Shown in pieces: positions 25,436 through 37,207 of a stretch of 44,021 bases of DNA. The stretch comes from Phallusia fumigata (Eukaryota > Chordata > Ascidiacea > Phlebobranchia > Ascidiidae), in contig QXVZ01011602.1 in assembly GCA_008931825.1 (NCBI GenBank), positions 1 to 44,021 on the forward strand. The letters run 5' to 3'. Made by a program: the position numbers and the translations under genes. Position 1 is the stretch's first letter. Each line of letters starts with the position of its first letter. The notes under the pieces are model-generated. The model was not told where the DNA came from. It made no database searches and saw nothing but the letters and a program-made list of their open reading frames with translations.

Positions 25436-28400
25436 AACTGACCACTGTGAATGCGGGTGGAATGCTGACGTAGTGGCCCGTTATCCGATGAACACAACCC
25501 ATAGTAGTTGCGGGGGCGGCCCCGGGGTTCACCATTGCGACTGGAACGGACCTCGAATCGCATTTTGCTATATCCGTGAGTAGAATTGCTTGTAATATGA
25601 ATAAGACCACAGTGTGTCGCCTCTAACACAACAGAGTCGCTCTTTAGTTTGAACAGATCATTTTGCCTGGTAAAATTCCTTAGCTAAAAATATCGACTAG
25701 CAACAACAGACTGATTCGGTTGTTGTTTTTTTCTTCTCGTTGAGATGGATTTTAGTTTATTTCGGGCAAATCGGAATCAAAGCCCACAAACTTGCAAGTG
25801 TAAGGCTGTCGCGCTTAACAGAAGACTGTGTTGGCGTTACACTTTATTTTGTTGAAGCAATCAAATAAATACCCACACACGTGACAAACACAAAAAATTT
25901 CAGCGAAAATCAGGGGGTGCGGCAAACCGTTGGGAATGGAAAACCGTAAAATCAGCGATAGAAGCATCACTTCATCGTCAGTCGCCCACAATTGGTTGGG
26001 ATATTGGAACGCACACCTGGCTCGGCTCAACAACGGCGGATTTTTTAACGGATGGATCCCACACCGCGACGAAATCAAACAATACATTGAGGTGAGTCTG
26101 CAATATACATAAGCACTCACGTACACACACTCACGCACTCACTCACTCACCGGGTAACGCACGCAAACTTTTTCCCAACAAACATAGTGTCTTGCGATTT
26201 CTATGATATTATTTTAGATTGATCTTGGCGAGGCCAAAGCGGTAACTGGAATTTTGACACAAGGAGTGAGCAGATGGACAAGGGATCAATGCGTCAAAGA
26301 GTTCAGGATCAAGTTCAGTAAGGACGCGCTCTTCTGGAGTTTTTACGCAGATGGGGCTGAACCTAAGGTGTGTCAAGATTTTCACTTAAACAATTGGCTA
26401 CAATTTTCATCAGGTCAAACTTAGTTTTATTCCGGGGCCAGCCCAAAAGTGGGCCGGGCCAGTAAAATAATGGCAAAATACCCTGTGTTGGAGCATTTGT
26501 GCCCCAACTGACTACAGATAAGCGGTTGATTTTGGAACATTTATTAACAAAATTAAGAGAATTTGTTGTATTTAATGAAAAGATCATAACGTTGGACAAA
26601 AATGAGCTTGAGACTCGCATTTTTGGCTGACTCAGAAATGTATGCCGGGCCGAATGAGATCATTAAGCAGGCCGGATCTGGCCCGCGGGCCTCATGTATG
26701 ACACGCTAGATTTGTGTATTCTGTAAGGCGTTTGATTCATACCAGGATCGCAATAATGTTTTGGAAGAGTTATTACCCTTCTTCGGTTGACCTAAGTGGT
26801 TTTGCTTTGTTGCACCAAAACCACAGGACTGGATGCCAATCGTCTAAACCCAAGTTTATTTGCCAGATATTTAAGGGCAACAATGACGACGACACAGTGG
26901 TGCGAAACATGTTTGAAACTCCGATCTTGGCTCGCTACATCCGAGTTCTACCATATAAGTGGCTNTATACACATACACTTTTCACTTAAGTCGTTGTCAT
27001 TTTTTGTGAGTCATTAAAAAAGTTTTGTAAGGGACTTGCAATTAGGGCTTTATTGCGCAACAAAAGCTCTGTGTGACGTCATGCTGGCTGACGACAGGGA
27101 CGTCACTGAGTCTGGCACTGTTCTTTCTGTGATTATTTAAACTGACTGGCTTGGATGACCAACTAGGTTGTGGGAAAAACCTGGCAAGCTTACTTGATAG
27201 ACAGCTCGTCCCAAGTTGGGGCTGCTGGTAACTAGCAATAGCAACAGGCCGTTTCTGAGCAGACTATGTGCAGGCAACTGTAAAATTCTGTGCAAAGTTA
27301 AGAATAAAATGTTTTAGGCTGCCTCAAAGGGGTTTTGCGAAAGGCAGCTTTGTTTGTGTGTTTGGTATTGTGACACGTTTTTGTCAGTAAAGCCGTCATG
27401 ATGTCATCAGAAGTAAACTGCTTGCTCGATCATGAGATCTGCTGCGTGGAAAATATTCGTCGTACGATTTATAAAGCATTTCAACGAAGAACAGGAATTT
27501 ACGAAAACATTGTTTTTCACTAATTCTAAACATCGGATCGAGACTTTTTCGCATCTTACAACTTTCAATATTTTGCAGCAGGCGGATGCATTGAGAATCA
27601 GTGCGTTTGTAATGGGTGTTTTACAACATTACATCATGAAGCAGAGTAGCAATGTATTGAAAACTAGTTTGGCATGGAATTAATTTTTAAACCTACAAAA
27701 CCTACCACTTGAAAAGAAAACAAAAAAAACAAATTTTGTGCTATTTATCGACACATCTGTACGTACAATAACCTTTTGTATTTCTTTCAGACTTTAGTAA
27801 CCACTGGTAAAAATGAATGCTTGTCTGATATTTGCCTTGTTATTGGCTGGTGCAGCGCCTCTAGTGTCCTCAAAAGGTATTTCTAACACCAGAGTGTAAA
27901 AATATTATAGTTTAGGTACTATTTGCATGGCTGAGTCCTCTGGTAGTGGTGTAAGCAAAATACCTAAGGAATCCCAATGTAAAAATGTAAGACACACAAG
28001 ATAACTAGGAAAAAAATACCTAATTTTTGTTTAAGAAAAATTTATTTCAACCAGCTTTTAACAAAATTTCGTCCTCTTACATTTACTGACTTTACTAAAT
28101 TCGGTGAGTTTAATACAGATTCAACTGTGATTAAAAAACTTTAAATTTAAGTTTGTTTTTTCAAACAGTTCTTGCGGTATCGGGTCCCCGCTGGGGTCTC
28201 TCGTTCGTGCAAGCGTACAGGAAGTGTGAGAAGCTCGGTGCCTCTCTAGCGACATATGGCGACCTTCTGAAAGCAAGTAAAAACGGGTAAGGTTGTTAGT
28301 GTTGATGTAAGTTGAACAAATAGCCAAATACTATCAGTNCCACAGGACTGGATGCCAATCGTCTAAACCCAAGTTTATTTGCCAGATATTTAAGGGCAAC

Positions 28401-28586
28401 AATGACGACGACACAGTGGTGCGAAACATGTTTGAAACTCCGATCTTGGCTCGCTACATCCGAGTTCTACCATATAAGTGGCTCCGTCACCCCGCTTTGC
28501 GCATGGAGCTACTCGGATGCTCATACGATGAATTTGACGCAGCCGTGAACCACCGCTTGGACACTGAGGTTTTTCTCAACTCCTAA
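25436..28586 (+). CDS. Secreted Link + F5/8 type C (discoidin) protein, 286 aa; exons scrambled by assembly
   Basis: True exon order: 27813-27876 (signal peptide [20 protein letters not shown]), 28169-28286, 25436-25575, 25904-26091, 26218-26367, 28386-28586. In this order every phase closes and the stop is at 28584. In the printed order it does not. Residues 22-107 are a Link (hyaluronan-binding) module: [41 protein letters not shown] and FCYI carry the four family cysteines (41, 65, 86, 105), plus an extra pair (67, 95). Residues 113-265 are an F5/8C domain bounded by Cys113 and Cys265, with [49 protein letters not shown] and [11 protein letters not shown]. It is predicted to be extracellular, binding glycan and membrane or matrix ligands. 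Ligands are inferred from the families, not shown. Confidence 0.85.
26411..26708. mobile_element. hAT-like non-autonomous element in an intron of the Link-discoidin gene
   Basis: The left end CAGGTCAAACTTAG and the GC-rich GGGGCCAGCCC, and the right end GGCCCGCGGGCC then TGACACGCTA, resemble the ends of Charlie-type hAT elements (TGTCAAACTCAT..GGGCC). Ends are imperfectly inverted and no 8-bp duplication is clear. Confidence 0.45.
26867..26964 (+). repeat. Partial copy of the last exon of the Link-discoidin gene, cut at a contig end
   Basis: Identical to the start of the exon at 28386 (offset 1519). The duplicated overlap is 26821-26964 versus 28340-28483. It ends at the N at 26965. It marks where contig 25427-26964 really continues into 28340 onward. 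Confidence 0.9.
26966..27769. other. Upstream region of the Link-discoidin gene on the misplaced contig
   Basis: No gene seen. It carries TGACGTCA at 27074-27081 and begins with sequence repeated from 25023-25065. It should be read as the 5' flank of the gene, following 25065. Confidence 0.6.
27770..27812 (+). promoter_or_regulatory. 3' splice acceptor 22 bases before the Link-discoidin start codon
   Basis: TTTTGTATTTCTTTCAG (AG at 27789-27790) is a strong polypyrimidine acceptor directly before the first coding exon. It is a probable spliced-leader site, as for COPA and SACM1L. Confidence 0.5.
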
Positions 28587-29589
28587 ACTCACATCTTGGA
28601 ATCATTTCTAAATTGTAAATACAACTCGTTGTCATCCTTTCGTAAAATTTCATGTGCTTGGAATAACTTACACTTCTGATCGTCTTGATTCTTAGGTTTC
28701 TTTCTTTTTCTTACTCTTGACAACGCTTTACTGACACTCTCTTACACTATGTCTCTATCTATAGTCACTTGATTTCTTATTGGAAGTTTTTCCCACCAAT
28801 TTGTGATTTGTAAATATACAGCAACATTACCCAGTTCTTCGTATTGTAGGAAAGTGAACATCAGAATGCAGTTGTGGCTTTGTGCATTTCCGAGATTAAA
28901 AATACAACATAGCAGTGTTTGGAAGATTACTTTTCGGCTTGGTGGCGTTATAGAGATTGGTGATAATCGGTGAGCAACAGTTCTAACTCATCCTAGAAGT
29001 TCACCGTGTGCATAACACAAAAACACATCGACCGGGATCCGTCCAGAAATATATTTAATTGGAACACTGGTGATGGCGCATTTATTTGTGCATCTTCTTG
29101 CAATAATAACGCCATTGGTAATTGATTGATTAGAAAACTTGAGTTGACTTGAATGTATTTCGCTGGATGCAAAAAATCGTGGCGACACAATTGCCCTAAA
29201 CAATCACCAAGCCGGAAATAGCTGCTCAACAAAACAAAAACAGAATATGATGTAAAACATATTTCATTTTAATAATGCGGACGCTGGGGGTCCGGATTGG
29301 GGTTGTCAGATACACTTTGAACAAACGCATTAAAGGACGTTTTCGCAAAAGTGATTGAAAACATTTATGTTTCGTGACAACAGTGTGAAACGTATAAACA
29401 AGATATCAATATAGTTTGCAAATAGAACTGCCTAAATTATTGAGTTTTCGGGTGTTGATTCTTATTTCTTGGCACAAACAAATAGTAATTAGATTTTGTT
29501 CTTCCTTAAGTAACGTTAAAGTAAAATTTCGGAAATCTCAACATGATCAGGTGATTTCTTGGATTCAAGGTTCTTTGGGGTTTTGCTAA
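28587..29589. other. Intergenic region between the Link-discoidin gene and SACM1L
   Basis: About 1 kb with no coding signal. It contains one copy of a dispersed repeat (28990-29230). Confidence 0.6.
28990..29230. repeat. Dispersed repeat family, copy 1
   Basis: The right half carries GCGACACAATTGC, then AAGCCGGAAATA and CTCAAC. Matching segments recur in the same orientation at 36843-36915 and 43160-43210. Full element limits and class are not resolved. Confidence 0.5.
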
Positions 29590-29624
29590 TTAACTTTGTT
29601 AGGTGTTCTTCGGGGTTTTGCAAC
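29590..29624 (+). promoter_or_regulatory. 3' splice acceptor 22 bases before the SACM1L start codon
   Basis: TTAACTTTGTTAG (AG at 29601-29602) precedes a 22-base leader and the ATG, the same arrangement as at COPA and the Link-discoidin gene. It is either a trans-splice acceptor or the end of a 5' UTR intron. Confidence 0.4.
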
Positions 29625-32600
29625 ATGGCTGCCGTTTATGATAACCTGCGACTTCATATTACCAGTGATTCATTTTACATTGAGTCTCTGAATGCCGGAT
29701 CAAGGGACGTATTGGTTTTAGATAGAATTAATTTTGAAATTACTCTCCGTTCCAACAGAGAAGACATCCCGCCTTCACTGGCTGAAAGCAAGGTAAGCCA
29801 CAATTTGTGTTTTACAATGGCTTTGTAACAAGTGCATTTGTAAGGAAGGGCAATTATTGTTTGCTTTTTTACACATCATGGTTTGTTTAGGTTCCGTTTT
29901 ATTTTTGTGCACTAAGGCAAGCAGCAAGGTGCAAAGAAAAAAGGCTAGCGTTGCATTTTGCTAGAATTTCCAACTCTGAATTTATAATTTTTATTGTTGC
30001 CAAAAAGCTTTATTACTAAGACATAAGCCCTATAATCATATTAAATAAATTATCTTGGACCAATAAGGTCGAATTAACATTCTGCCTCCCTGTTTATCTT
30101 AATTAGCAAGTTTGGTCCTAATCATATTATTCCACTTTGTGGCATGTTTACACTTATTTTGCAGTTAATTTATGGAATATTTGGCATTATCCGCTTGGTT
30201 GGAGGACCCTACCTAGTAGTCATCACTGGTCGGCAAAGGGTCGGAGATATTCTTGGGCACACTGTGTGGAAAATAACTCAAACTGAAGTTATTCCGTTTA
30301 GAAAATCCTTGTTAAACCTGAATGAGGCACAGGTAACTTGTTTAAATTGCTAAGCCTGGAAATTGTTGGTAACTCATTGTGTTAGTGTGAACTACGAACC
30401 AAGTTGTACATGTAGTCAACGATTGCATTTTTTTAAATCAAGAAATTGTTTGGGTGCAACTAATAGTTTGTCAACCACTGTATCTAACTATGTTATTAAC
30501 AAATAATTAACGTAATCTGAAAGATCTGCACAGTAAGTACACTCCACATTTGAGTCTACACTTATGCCAGTATAAATTCTTATGAACCATAAAATGTTTT
30601 TACAGACTTCAGATAACAGAACGTATCTCGCAATGTTGGAATTTGCTCTTGCCACCGACAGCTTTTACTTTTGCACAAGTTTTGATATTACACATTCNAT
30701 TTGAGTCTACACTTATGCCAGTATAAATTCTTATGAACCATAAAATGTTTTTACAGACTTCAGATAACAGAACGTATCTCGCAATGTTGGAATTTGCTCT
30801 TGCCACCGACAGCTTTTACTTTTGCACAAGTTTTGATATTACACATTCTATGCAAAGACTGGAACCTTTAAGTAGTAGAGCAGATGACAGGTGGGGATCA
30901 AAAAGTCAAAAAATATTTCCCAAAGTTACTGCTTGTATTAAAGTTTAAAACTTTAAATTTTGTAGCTCAATCAAAACAAATTTTATTTGTTCTAATTGAC
31001 CTTTGTTTGTTGTTTTTCAAATGAATCTAATTTTAGACATAAATTTAGGTAACTAATAATGGTTCTAAAAATTTGTCCCTTCCACTGTAGGCATCTATAT
31101 GATGATGATCACTGTGTACACTTGAATACCTTCATTATTATTTTTGTTTTTCAGATTTTTATGGAACAGACATGCTCTTCGTGACTTTCTTGATCGACCA
31201 GAACTTCAGCAGTTTACGCTTCCCATCATGCATGGTTTTATCTCTATCACAGCATGCTTTGTTCAAGGTCGAACATTTGACCTTGCCCTTATATCACGCC
31301 GAAGCACGCTCCGTGCTGGAACACGTTATTTTGTTCGTGGCATAGACAGCAACGGAGAAGTTGCAAATTTTGTAGAAACAGAACAAGTGTTGATTTATGC
31401 ACATCACATTTGTTCCATTGTCCAGACTAGAGGTTCTATACCTTTAATATGGACTCAGAAACCAAACCTTAGGTAAGGTTTATCTAACAAGTTTGTTGAA
31501 CATTTAATGTTAACTTCGTTGGGCAAAAAATGCCTTACTCAATTACCTAGCTGGTGTTTAAGATGTTCTTGCTGGTAACTTTTGGTTAGATTTTTGTGTG
31601 TTTTGTGTAAAACAGCAAGAAAAATAATGTTGCACAAACTGAAAATCTAGGTACAAGCCGTCTTTGCATTTGGTTGAAGACCAGGATAAACACTTAAAAT
31701 GTTTCAATCAGCATTTCGATTCTCAGATTGTTATGTATGGAAAACAGGTGGGCATTTCAATCAGTTTTTACCATTCTGTGAATAAGGTAATTTGTTTTGC
31801 TGCATTAAAAGTCAGAAACGCAACATGCTTAGTGATAGTTACCACGTTTTTTATTGGTTTGGTTAACCAAGGATTACTTTTTTGTTCATACACAATGCCA
31901 AATAGTTGATTTCATATATTACATACTAAACTGAGCTTTGACAACAATGTTTATCTTTTACTAATGCAGGTCGCAATAAACTTGGTGAACCACAAAGGAA
32001 GTGAATTGGAACTTGCTCGAGCATTCGTAGAAACTGTGAACAAGGCAAAGTGTCAAGATATCACATATGAAGCTTTTGACTTTCACCATGAATGTGGAAT
32101 GTCACGGTGGGACCGACTTAGTATCTTGATGGACAGAATCGCTCTCGACCAGGATCAGTTTGGCTACTTCATGCAGGTGTGCTTTGGGATTGCTGCAGCT
32201 GTTTTGTTTCTCTATTCATTGTGAAAGCGTTGAGCTTCTGACATTGAGAACATATAATTATACATTATCTTTGACCAATTGCTCCTTTTTTGACGTTTTG
32301 TTTGTGCTTCAGTGGATACAGTTTTACTGACATTGTGATTAGTTTTGTTTATGTGCATTGCATCAATCTGTTGGACTTGCCATGACAATTATGGCCTACA
32401 AGCAACCCTTATTAGTTTGCAACTGCATGTATGTAATACCAGCATTTAAAAAAAACATTTTGTGATCAATGGCTCACCTCTTTCTATCAAGTTTTGTCAC
32501 AATTCCATGCATTTTCAGTATTGGTGTTAAATAATCACTATTTTTGGTTTGTAATCCATTTCAAAAAGGGACATACAATATCTAAATGCTGGACATACGT

Positions 32601-34278
32601 AATCTTTATGGCACTTAATTTAAAAACTGTTGTGCTAACCAATATTCTATTCCTTGACCCCAGGATCGAGATGGAGCAGTTTTTATGAAGCAATCTGGGG
32701 TGTTTAGGACCAACTGCATGGATTGCCTGGACCGCACAAATGTTGTTCAGTCTCTCATAGCTAGGAGGTCTTTAACGAAACAACTCACACAGTTGGGAAT
32801 ATTTAAACCAGGCCACACCATTGAACAGGAGGTTGGTACTAAAGTTGTGTATGTTTATACAGTTGCATTTATACTAAATTAGGCAAATAGTTCTTAGTAA
32901 TCAAACCAAAAAAGTGTCGGTTAATACAATTGACTGAAACATATTAGTGACGCCAATTTATCGTTCTAAACAAGACAGCAATTTTGTTTAGATGGTGAGA
33001 TGTTTTAATTGATTCTCTTGGTTGTGTTTCTTTAATCCATTAAAACACAAGATTTTCCGCTGTTTATATTTCATTGCACAAGTCAGTGGAAAGGTTTTAA
33101 CCAAATCTGTTTGTCACTATTAGCATTTACTTTAACCTTTGCATTAACTGTAATAGTAAACGGGATGAACAGGGCTCCATCTAGTCCTGTGCCTTTTACC
33201 TTGTTGTATTAATAATGGGCACAGACTTGCTGAACATTGGTATGGAAGCCCCCAGAAAATATCACAACTAGTAATAACAGCAGTGTCAAATATTCACAAG
33301 CATGTAATTCACTGTTAAATACTATGGCCGATCTGGCGATCTGCATCTAGAAGCTGACATGTGCAGCATACAGCTGGCAGTGGTGTCTGTGCTCGACTTG
33401 GTAGCTCAGTTGGTAGAGCACCAACCCTGGACAGGCTCCTGTCCTGGGTTCAAATCCCACTGCAGGTTAGATTTTTCTAGTCATGTCTTGCTGAATGGAA
33501 AGTGCTTGAAAGGCTGAATACGATTCAGTATAACGCCTCTTGCATGTCTGCCATACTTTTTTCCTCACTGATCGACCCAGACTCTACATTAAGTTTTGCT
33601 TTGCAGACTGACTTGGATTACCTGCTCAAGCAGATTTGGGCCGACAATGCAGACTTTTGTTCACACCAGTATGCCGGCACAGGGGCTCTTAAAACTGACT
33701 TCACACGAACTGGAAAGCGAACCAAACTTGGGTTACTGAAGGACGGAATGAACTCAGCTGTGCGATATTACAAGAACAACTTTGCTGATGGTTTTAGACA
33801 GGTACCATTAAATAAAAAATTGATGTATTTTTTTAACCAATTATTATATTAAAAGAAATTTGTTTTGTTTTAAATACTTGTCATCATTTTCACTTTCCGC
33901 AGTTATTTTGTCAATGCTTGTCATGGTGTTTTTGTTTGTGACATTTTAAATTCAAATTGTAATGATTTTTCTGTATTTGTTTAGGACTCTATCGACCTTT
34001 TACTTGGAAATTATGTGATAACGGATTCAGACAATCAACAGTCTCCCTTCCCGTCCATGCAACAAAGACGTCGGCCGATGATCTTATTTTTAACCTACCT
34101 TGCTTTTTCCTTGTTTGTAATATTTGCCCTTATACCAGCGTCAGGCTTCACAGAGCAACTTAGCTATATTCTCCTATGGGCTGGTGCAACGTTTCTGATG
34201 GCTTTGTATCTTCTACGAAATGGTGTCGACTTTGTGAATTATCCAAGTTTGGTTCATATCAAGGAAAAAGAAGATTAA
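29625..34278 (+). CDS. SACM1L: Phosphatidylinositol-phosphate phosphatase SAC1, 9 exons, 582 aa
   Basis: Removes phosphate from PI4P (and PI3P) on ER and Golgi membranes. Exons 29625-29792, 30165-30332, 30757-30890, 31155-31472, 31651-31747, 31970-32176, 32664-32831, 33607-33801, 33985-34278; 1749 nt with continuous phase. The Sac domain spans exons 1-8: [43 protein letters not shown], and the CX5R catalytic loop [12 protein letters not shown] in exon 7. Then [19 protein letters not shown] and [17 protein letters not shown]. Two hydrophobic segments ([35 protein letters not shown]) anchor it in the membrane, and the tail KEKED is a KxKxx COPI signal. Length matches vertebrate SAC1 (587 aa). 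Exon 3 has a truncated copy at 30606-30697, and exons 8-9 recur at 34704-35375. Confidence 0.97.
30606..30697 (+). repeat. SACM1L: Truncated copy of SACM1L exon 3 at a contig end
   Basis: Identical to 30757-30848, cut at the N at 30698. The overlap also includes about 50 bases of intron before it. It should not be counted as a second exon. Confidence 0.9.
33393..33467 (+). repeat. tRNA-derived SINE head or tRNA pseudogene in SACM1L intron 7
   Basis: Perfect polymerase III A box TAGCTCAGTTGG (33402-33413) and B box GGTTCAAATCC (33447-33457), with a D stem GCTC/GAGC. There is no matching acceptor stem and no normal anticodon stem. GGACAG/CTGTCC forms a hairpin in its place. It is therefore not a working tRNA. 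The second haplotype copy at 34526 keeps only the B-box half. Confidence 0.6.
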
Positions 34279-34329
34279 ATTAACATCTACATTTAATCAT
34301 GTAACAAAATGTGGTATTTTTCTGTAGAN

Positions 34330-35422
34330 AATACAATTGACTGAAACATATTAGTGACGGCAATTTATCATTCTAAACAAGACAGCAATTTTGTTTAGAT
34401 GGTGAGATGTTTTAATCGATTCTCTTGGGTTGTGTTTCTTTAATCCATTAAAACACAAGATTTTCCGCTGTTTGTATTTCATTGCACAAGTCAGTGTAAA
34501 GGTTTTACCAAATCTGTTTGTCACTGGACAGGCTCCTGTCCTGGGTTCAAATCCCACTGCAGTTTAGATTTTTCTAGTCATGTCTTGCTGAATGGAAAGT
34601 GCTTGAAAGGCTGAATACGATTCAGTATAACGCCTCTTGCATGTCTGCCATACTTTTTTCCTCACTGATCGACCCAGACTCTACATTCAGTTTTGCTTTG
34701 CAGACTGACTTGGATTACCTGCTCAAGCAGATTTGGGCCGACAATGCAGACTTTTGTTCACACCAGTATGCCGGCACAGGGGCTCTTAAAACTGACTTCA
34801 CACGAACTGGAAAGCGAACCAAACTTGGCTTACTGAAGGACGGAATGAACTCAGCTGTGCGATATTACAAGAACAACTTTGCTGATGGTTTTAGACAGGT
34901 ACCATTAAATAAAAAATTGATGTATTTTTTTAACCAATTATTATATTAAAAGAAATTTGTTTTGTTTTAAATACTTGTCACCATTTTCACTTTCCTCAGT
35001 TATTTTGTCAATACTTGTCATGGTGTTTTTGTTTGTGACATTTTAAATTCAAATTATAGTGATTTTTCTGTATTTGTTTAGGACTCTATCGACCTTTTAC
35101 TTGGAAATTATGTGATAACGGATTCAGACAATCAACAGTCTCCCTTCCCGTCCATGCAACAAAGACGTCGGCCGATGATCTTATTTTTAACCTACCTTGC
35201 TTTTTCCTTGTTTGTAATATTTGCCCTTATACCAGCGTCAGGCTTCACAGAGCAACTTAGCTATATTCTCCTATGGGCTGGTGCAACGTTTCTGATGGCT
35301 TTGTATCTTCTACGAAATGGTGTCGACTTTGTGAATTATCCAAGTTTGGTTCATATCAAGGAAAAAGAAGATTAAATTAACATCTACATTTAATCATGTA
35401 ACAAAATGTGGTATTTTTCTGT
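34330..35422 (+). repeat. SACM1L: Second haplotype copy of the SACM1L 3' end (exons 8-9)
   Basis: Repeats 32923-34325 after the N at 34329. Exon 8 copy 34704-34898 and exon 9 copy 35082-35375 encode the same protein with synonymous change (GGG versus GGC glycine). It differs by SNPs and by lack of a 310-bp intron segment (33119-33428). An allelic contig placed in tandem is far more likely than a real gene-end duplication. This copy continues into the true 3' flank. Confidence 0.85.
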
Positions 35423-36842
35423 TGAGTACTTATTTGCTATTGAAGGAATTGTGCATTAAATTAATTGCACACATTGAGTAACTTTGGTATTTTTTCTTGT
35501 ATTGGTAAATTATTATTGTTATTAGAGAATTGCGGCATTCCACAAAACTTAAAATAACAATCAATGTTAAACAACCTTGCATATAAGCAGCAAACTAAAC
35601 AATTCATTTGTTTTGCTGACTTACAAAACAAACTTACAGACCTGCATAATCAGAGGTGCTTGTCATTAAATGTTGTGCAAAATTTCCTTTAATTTTTGTA
35701 ACTTTTATTGCTAATGTGTCTTGAGAATAATTTCCATCCAATGCGATACAAGGCTACAGGCATTTTCAGAATCAAAATAATGCTTCAAGAAATGCTGTAA
35801 AGCATAATTACAACTTTGTGGGTTTGACTGATTTGTGCACAGGTCTTAATACAAGACTTCCATTTATAAATGTTCCATGAAAATATTTTTGAAACTGCTA
35901 AAATTTCTAAGTGCAATAACAAGTACATTTGTGTTTTCATTCTACTTGAAACATTAGTATTGCTTTGGATGGTTTGGGCATGCTATATATTTATGCTTGT
36001 TTTCCCTATAAACTAGTACCAAATATACATTAACTTGTTTGTGAAGTATTATAATTGTTTTGTTTATTTTCATTGACTTGAAGAACAATTAAAAATTATG
36101 ATTTTTGTTAAATTTAAACGTAAGTTACATTTTTTACTTTTTGTAGATTCTTCAAAATATTTTGAAAAAAATGTTTTTATAATTTAGTTCACCTATCCTA
36201 AAACAATCTAAACATATTCTTCAAACTTTTTGGGTCTTGCCAGCTACATCCGGCAGTACCTCACTTGTGTGTGGATCTAACGAAACTTAACCAATTTACT
36301 ATTGTTTGTTGGTATGTGACAGGCTTTTGTGTGTGTGGAGAAATAATAAATGTTGTTTTGAAAAGATTATAAGTACTAACGCACACCCACATCTGACCTT
36401 AAGAAAGGTTTGTCAATAGTCCTGCTTTTTTTTATTGATACTGCTTTGCAGTTCTGTTGCAACATTATTTGGTGGTAAGCAAGAGGACCTATTTCTTTCG
36501 TAGAAAATGGTTTTGTCTCTATAAATTTAGGATGTGCACGTGCTTTGTGTTTGTGTATCATTGGTTAAGGGGCTTGCCATTAAATAGCCACAGCGGCAAC
36601 AAACATTACATTAGTCCTGGGCAGCGGGCAGATAAGTTCGTGTAGGAGGGTAAAAGCAACAAGTCCAAAAGTTAGTTTTAAGTTCACTACAAAATGTTTT
36701 GGGTCTTCAGCGCATATCTGCCCCTTTTCGTGAGGGCGGCATGCGGCTCCTGGTAATCTTGTTTTGATGGCAATAGTGTGCTGTAACATGTGAATAAAAC
36801 GAAAACTTAGTTGTGTAGTATGTACTTGAATGTGTGTGACAT

Positions 36843-36915
36843 AATTGAGTCGAGTTTATTTCGCTTGGTGAAAGAAATCGTAGCGACACAATTGCACTAA
36901 AACAAATTAGTTGCC
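36843..36915. repeat. Dispersed repeat family, copy 2
   Basis: TTATTTCGCTTGG, AAATCGTAGCGACACAATTG and CTAAAACAA parallel 29155-29200 with a few differences. Confidence 0.5.
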
Positions 36916-37207
36916 TAATTCAAAACATTGGGTCCTATTTACGTTGGCTTGCCGTTGGCTTGCCATTTCTGACAACGCTTTGCCATATGTCACATGCGGT
37001 AATGGACCAAAATCTTTTAAATGGTTTTGTCTCAATCCGTTGCTTTCCGATACTTGTTATCATGGTCAATGTCAAACAGTTTATCAACGCCATTTTATTT
37101 CAAGTGCCATTGACTGTAGCGGCACCGACTCACTTTGTTCTGCAGTTTCTCAATCGGCCTTAAAGCATTAACATTCTGTGCTGAAAAGTCAAATAATTTT
37201 TATGCAA

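Noticed and set aside
26100-26150. ACACTCACGCACTCACTC run as a possible array
   Set aside because: It is a short simple-sequence tract in an intron. There is no spacer-repeat structure, and CRISPR is not expected in an animal genome.
34351-34557. Minus-strand reading frame starting [11 protein letters not shown]
   Set aside because: This is the familiar translation of a tRNA B-box region (reverse of GGTTCAAATCCCA) in the SINE remnant, not a gene.
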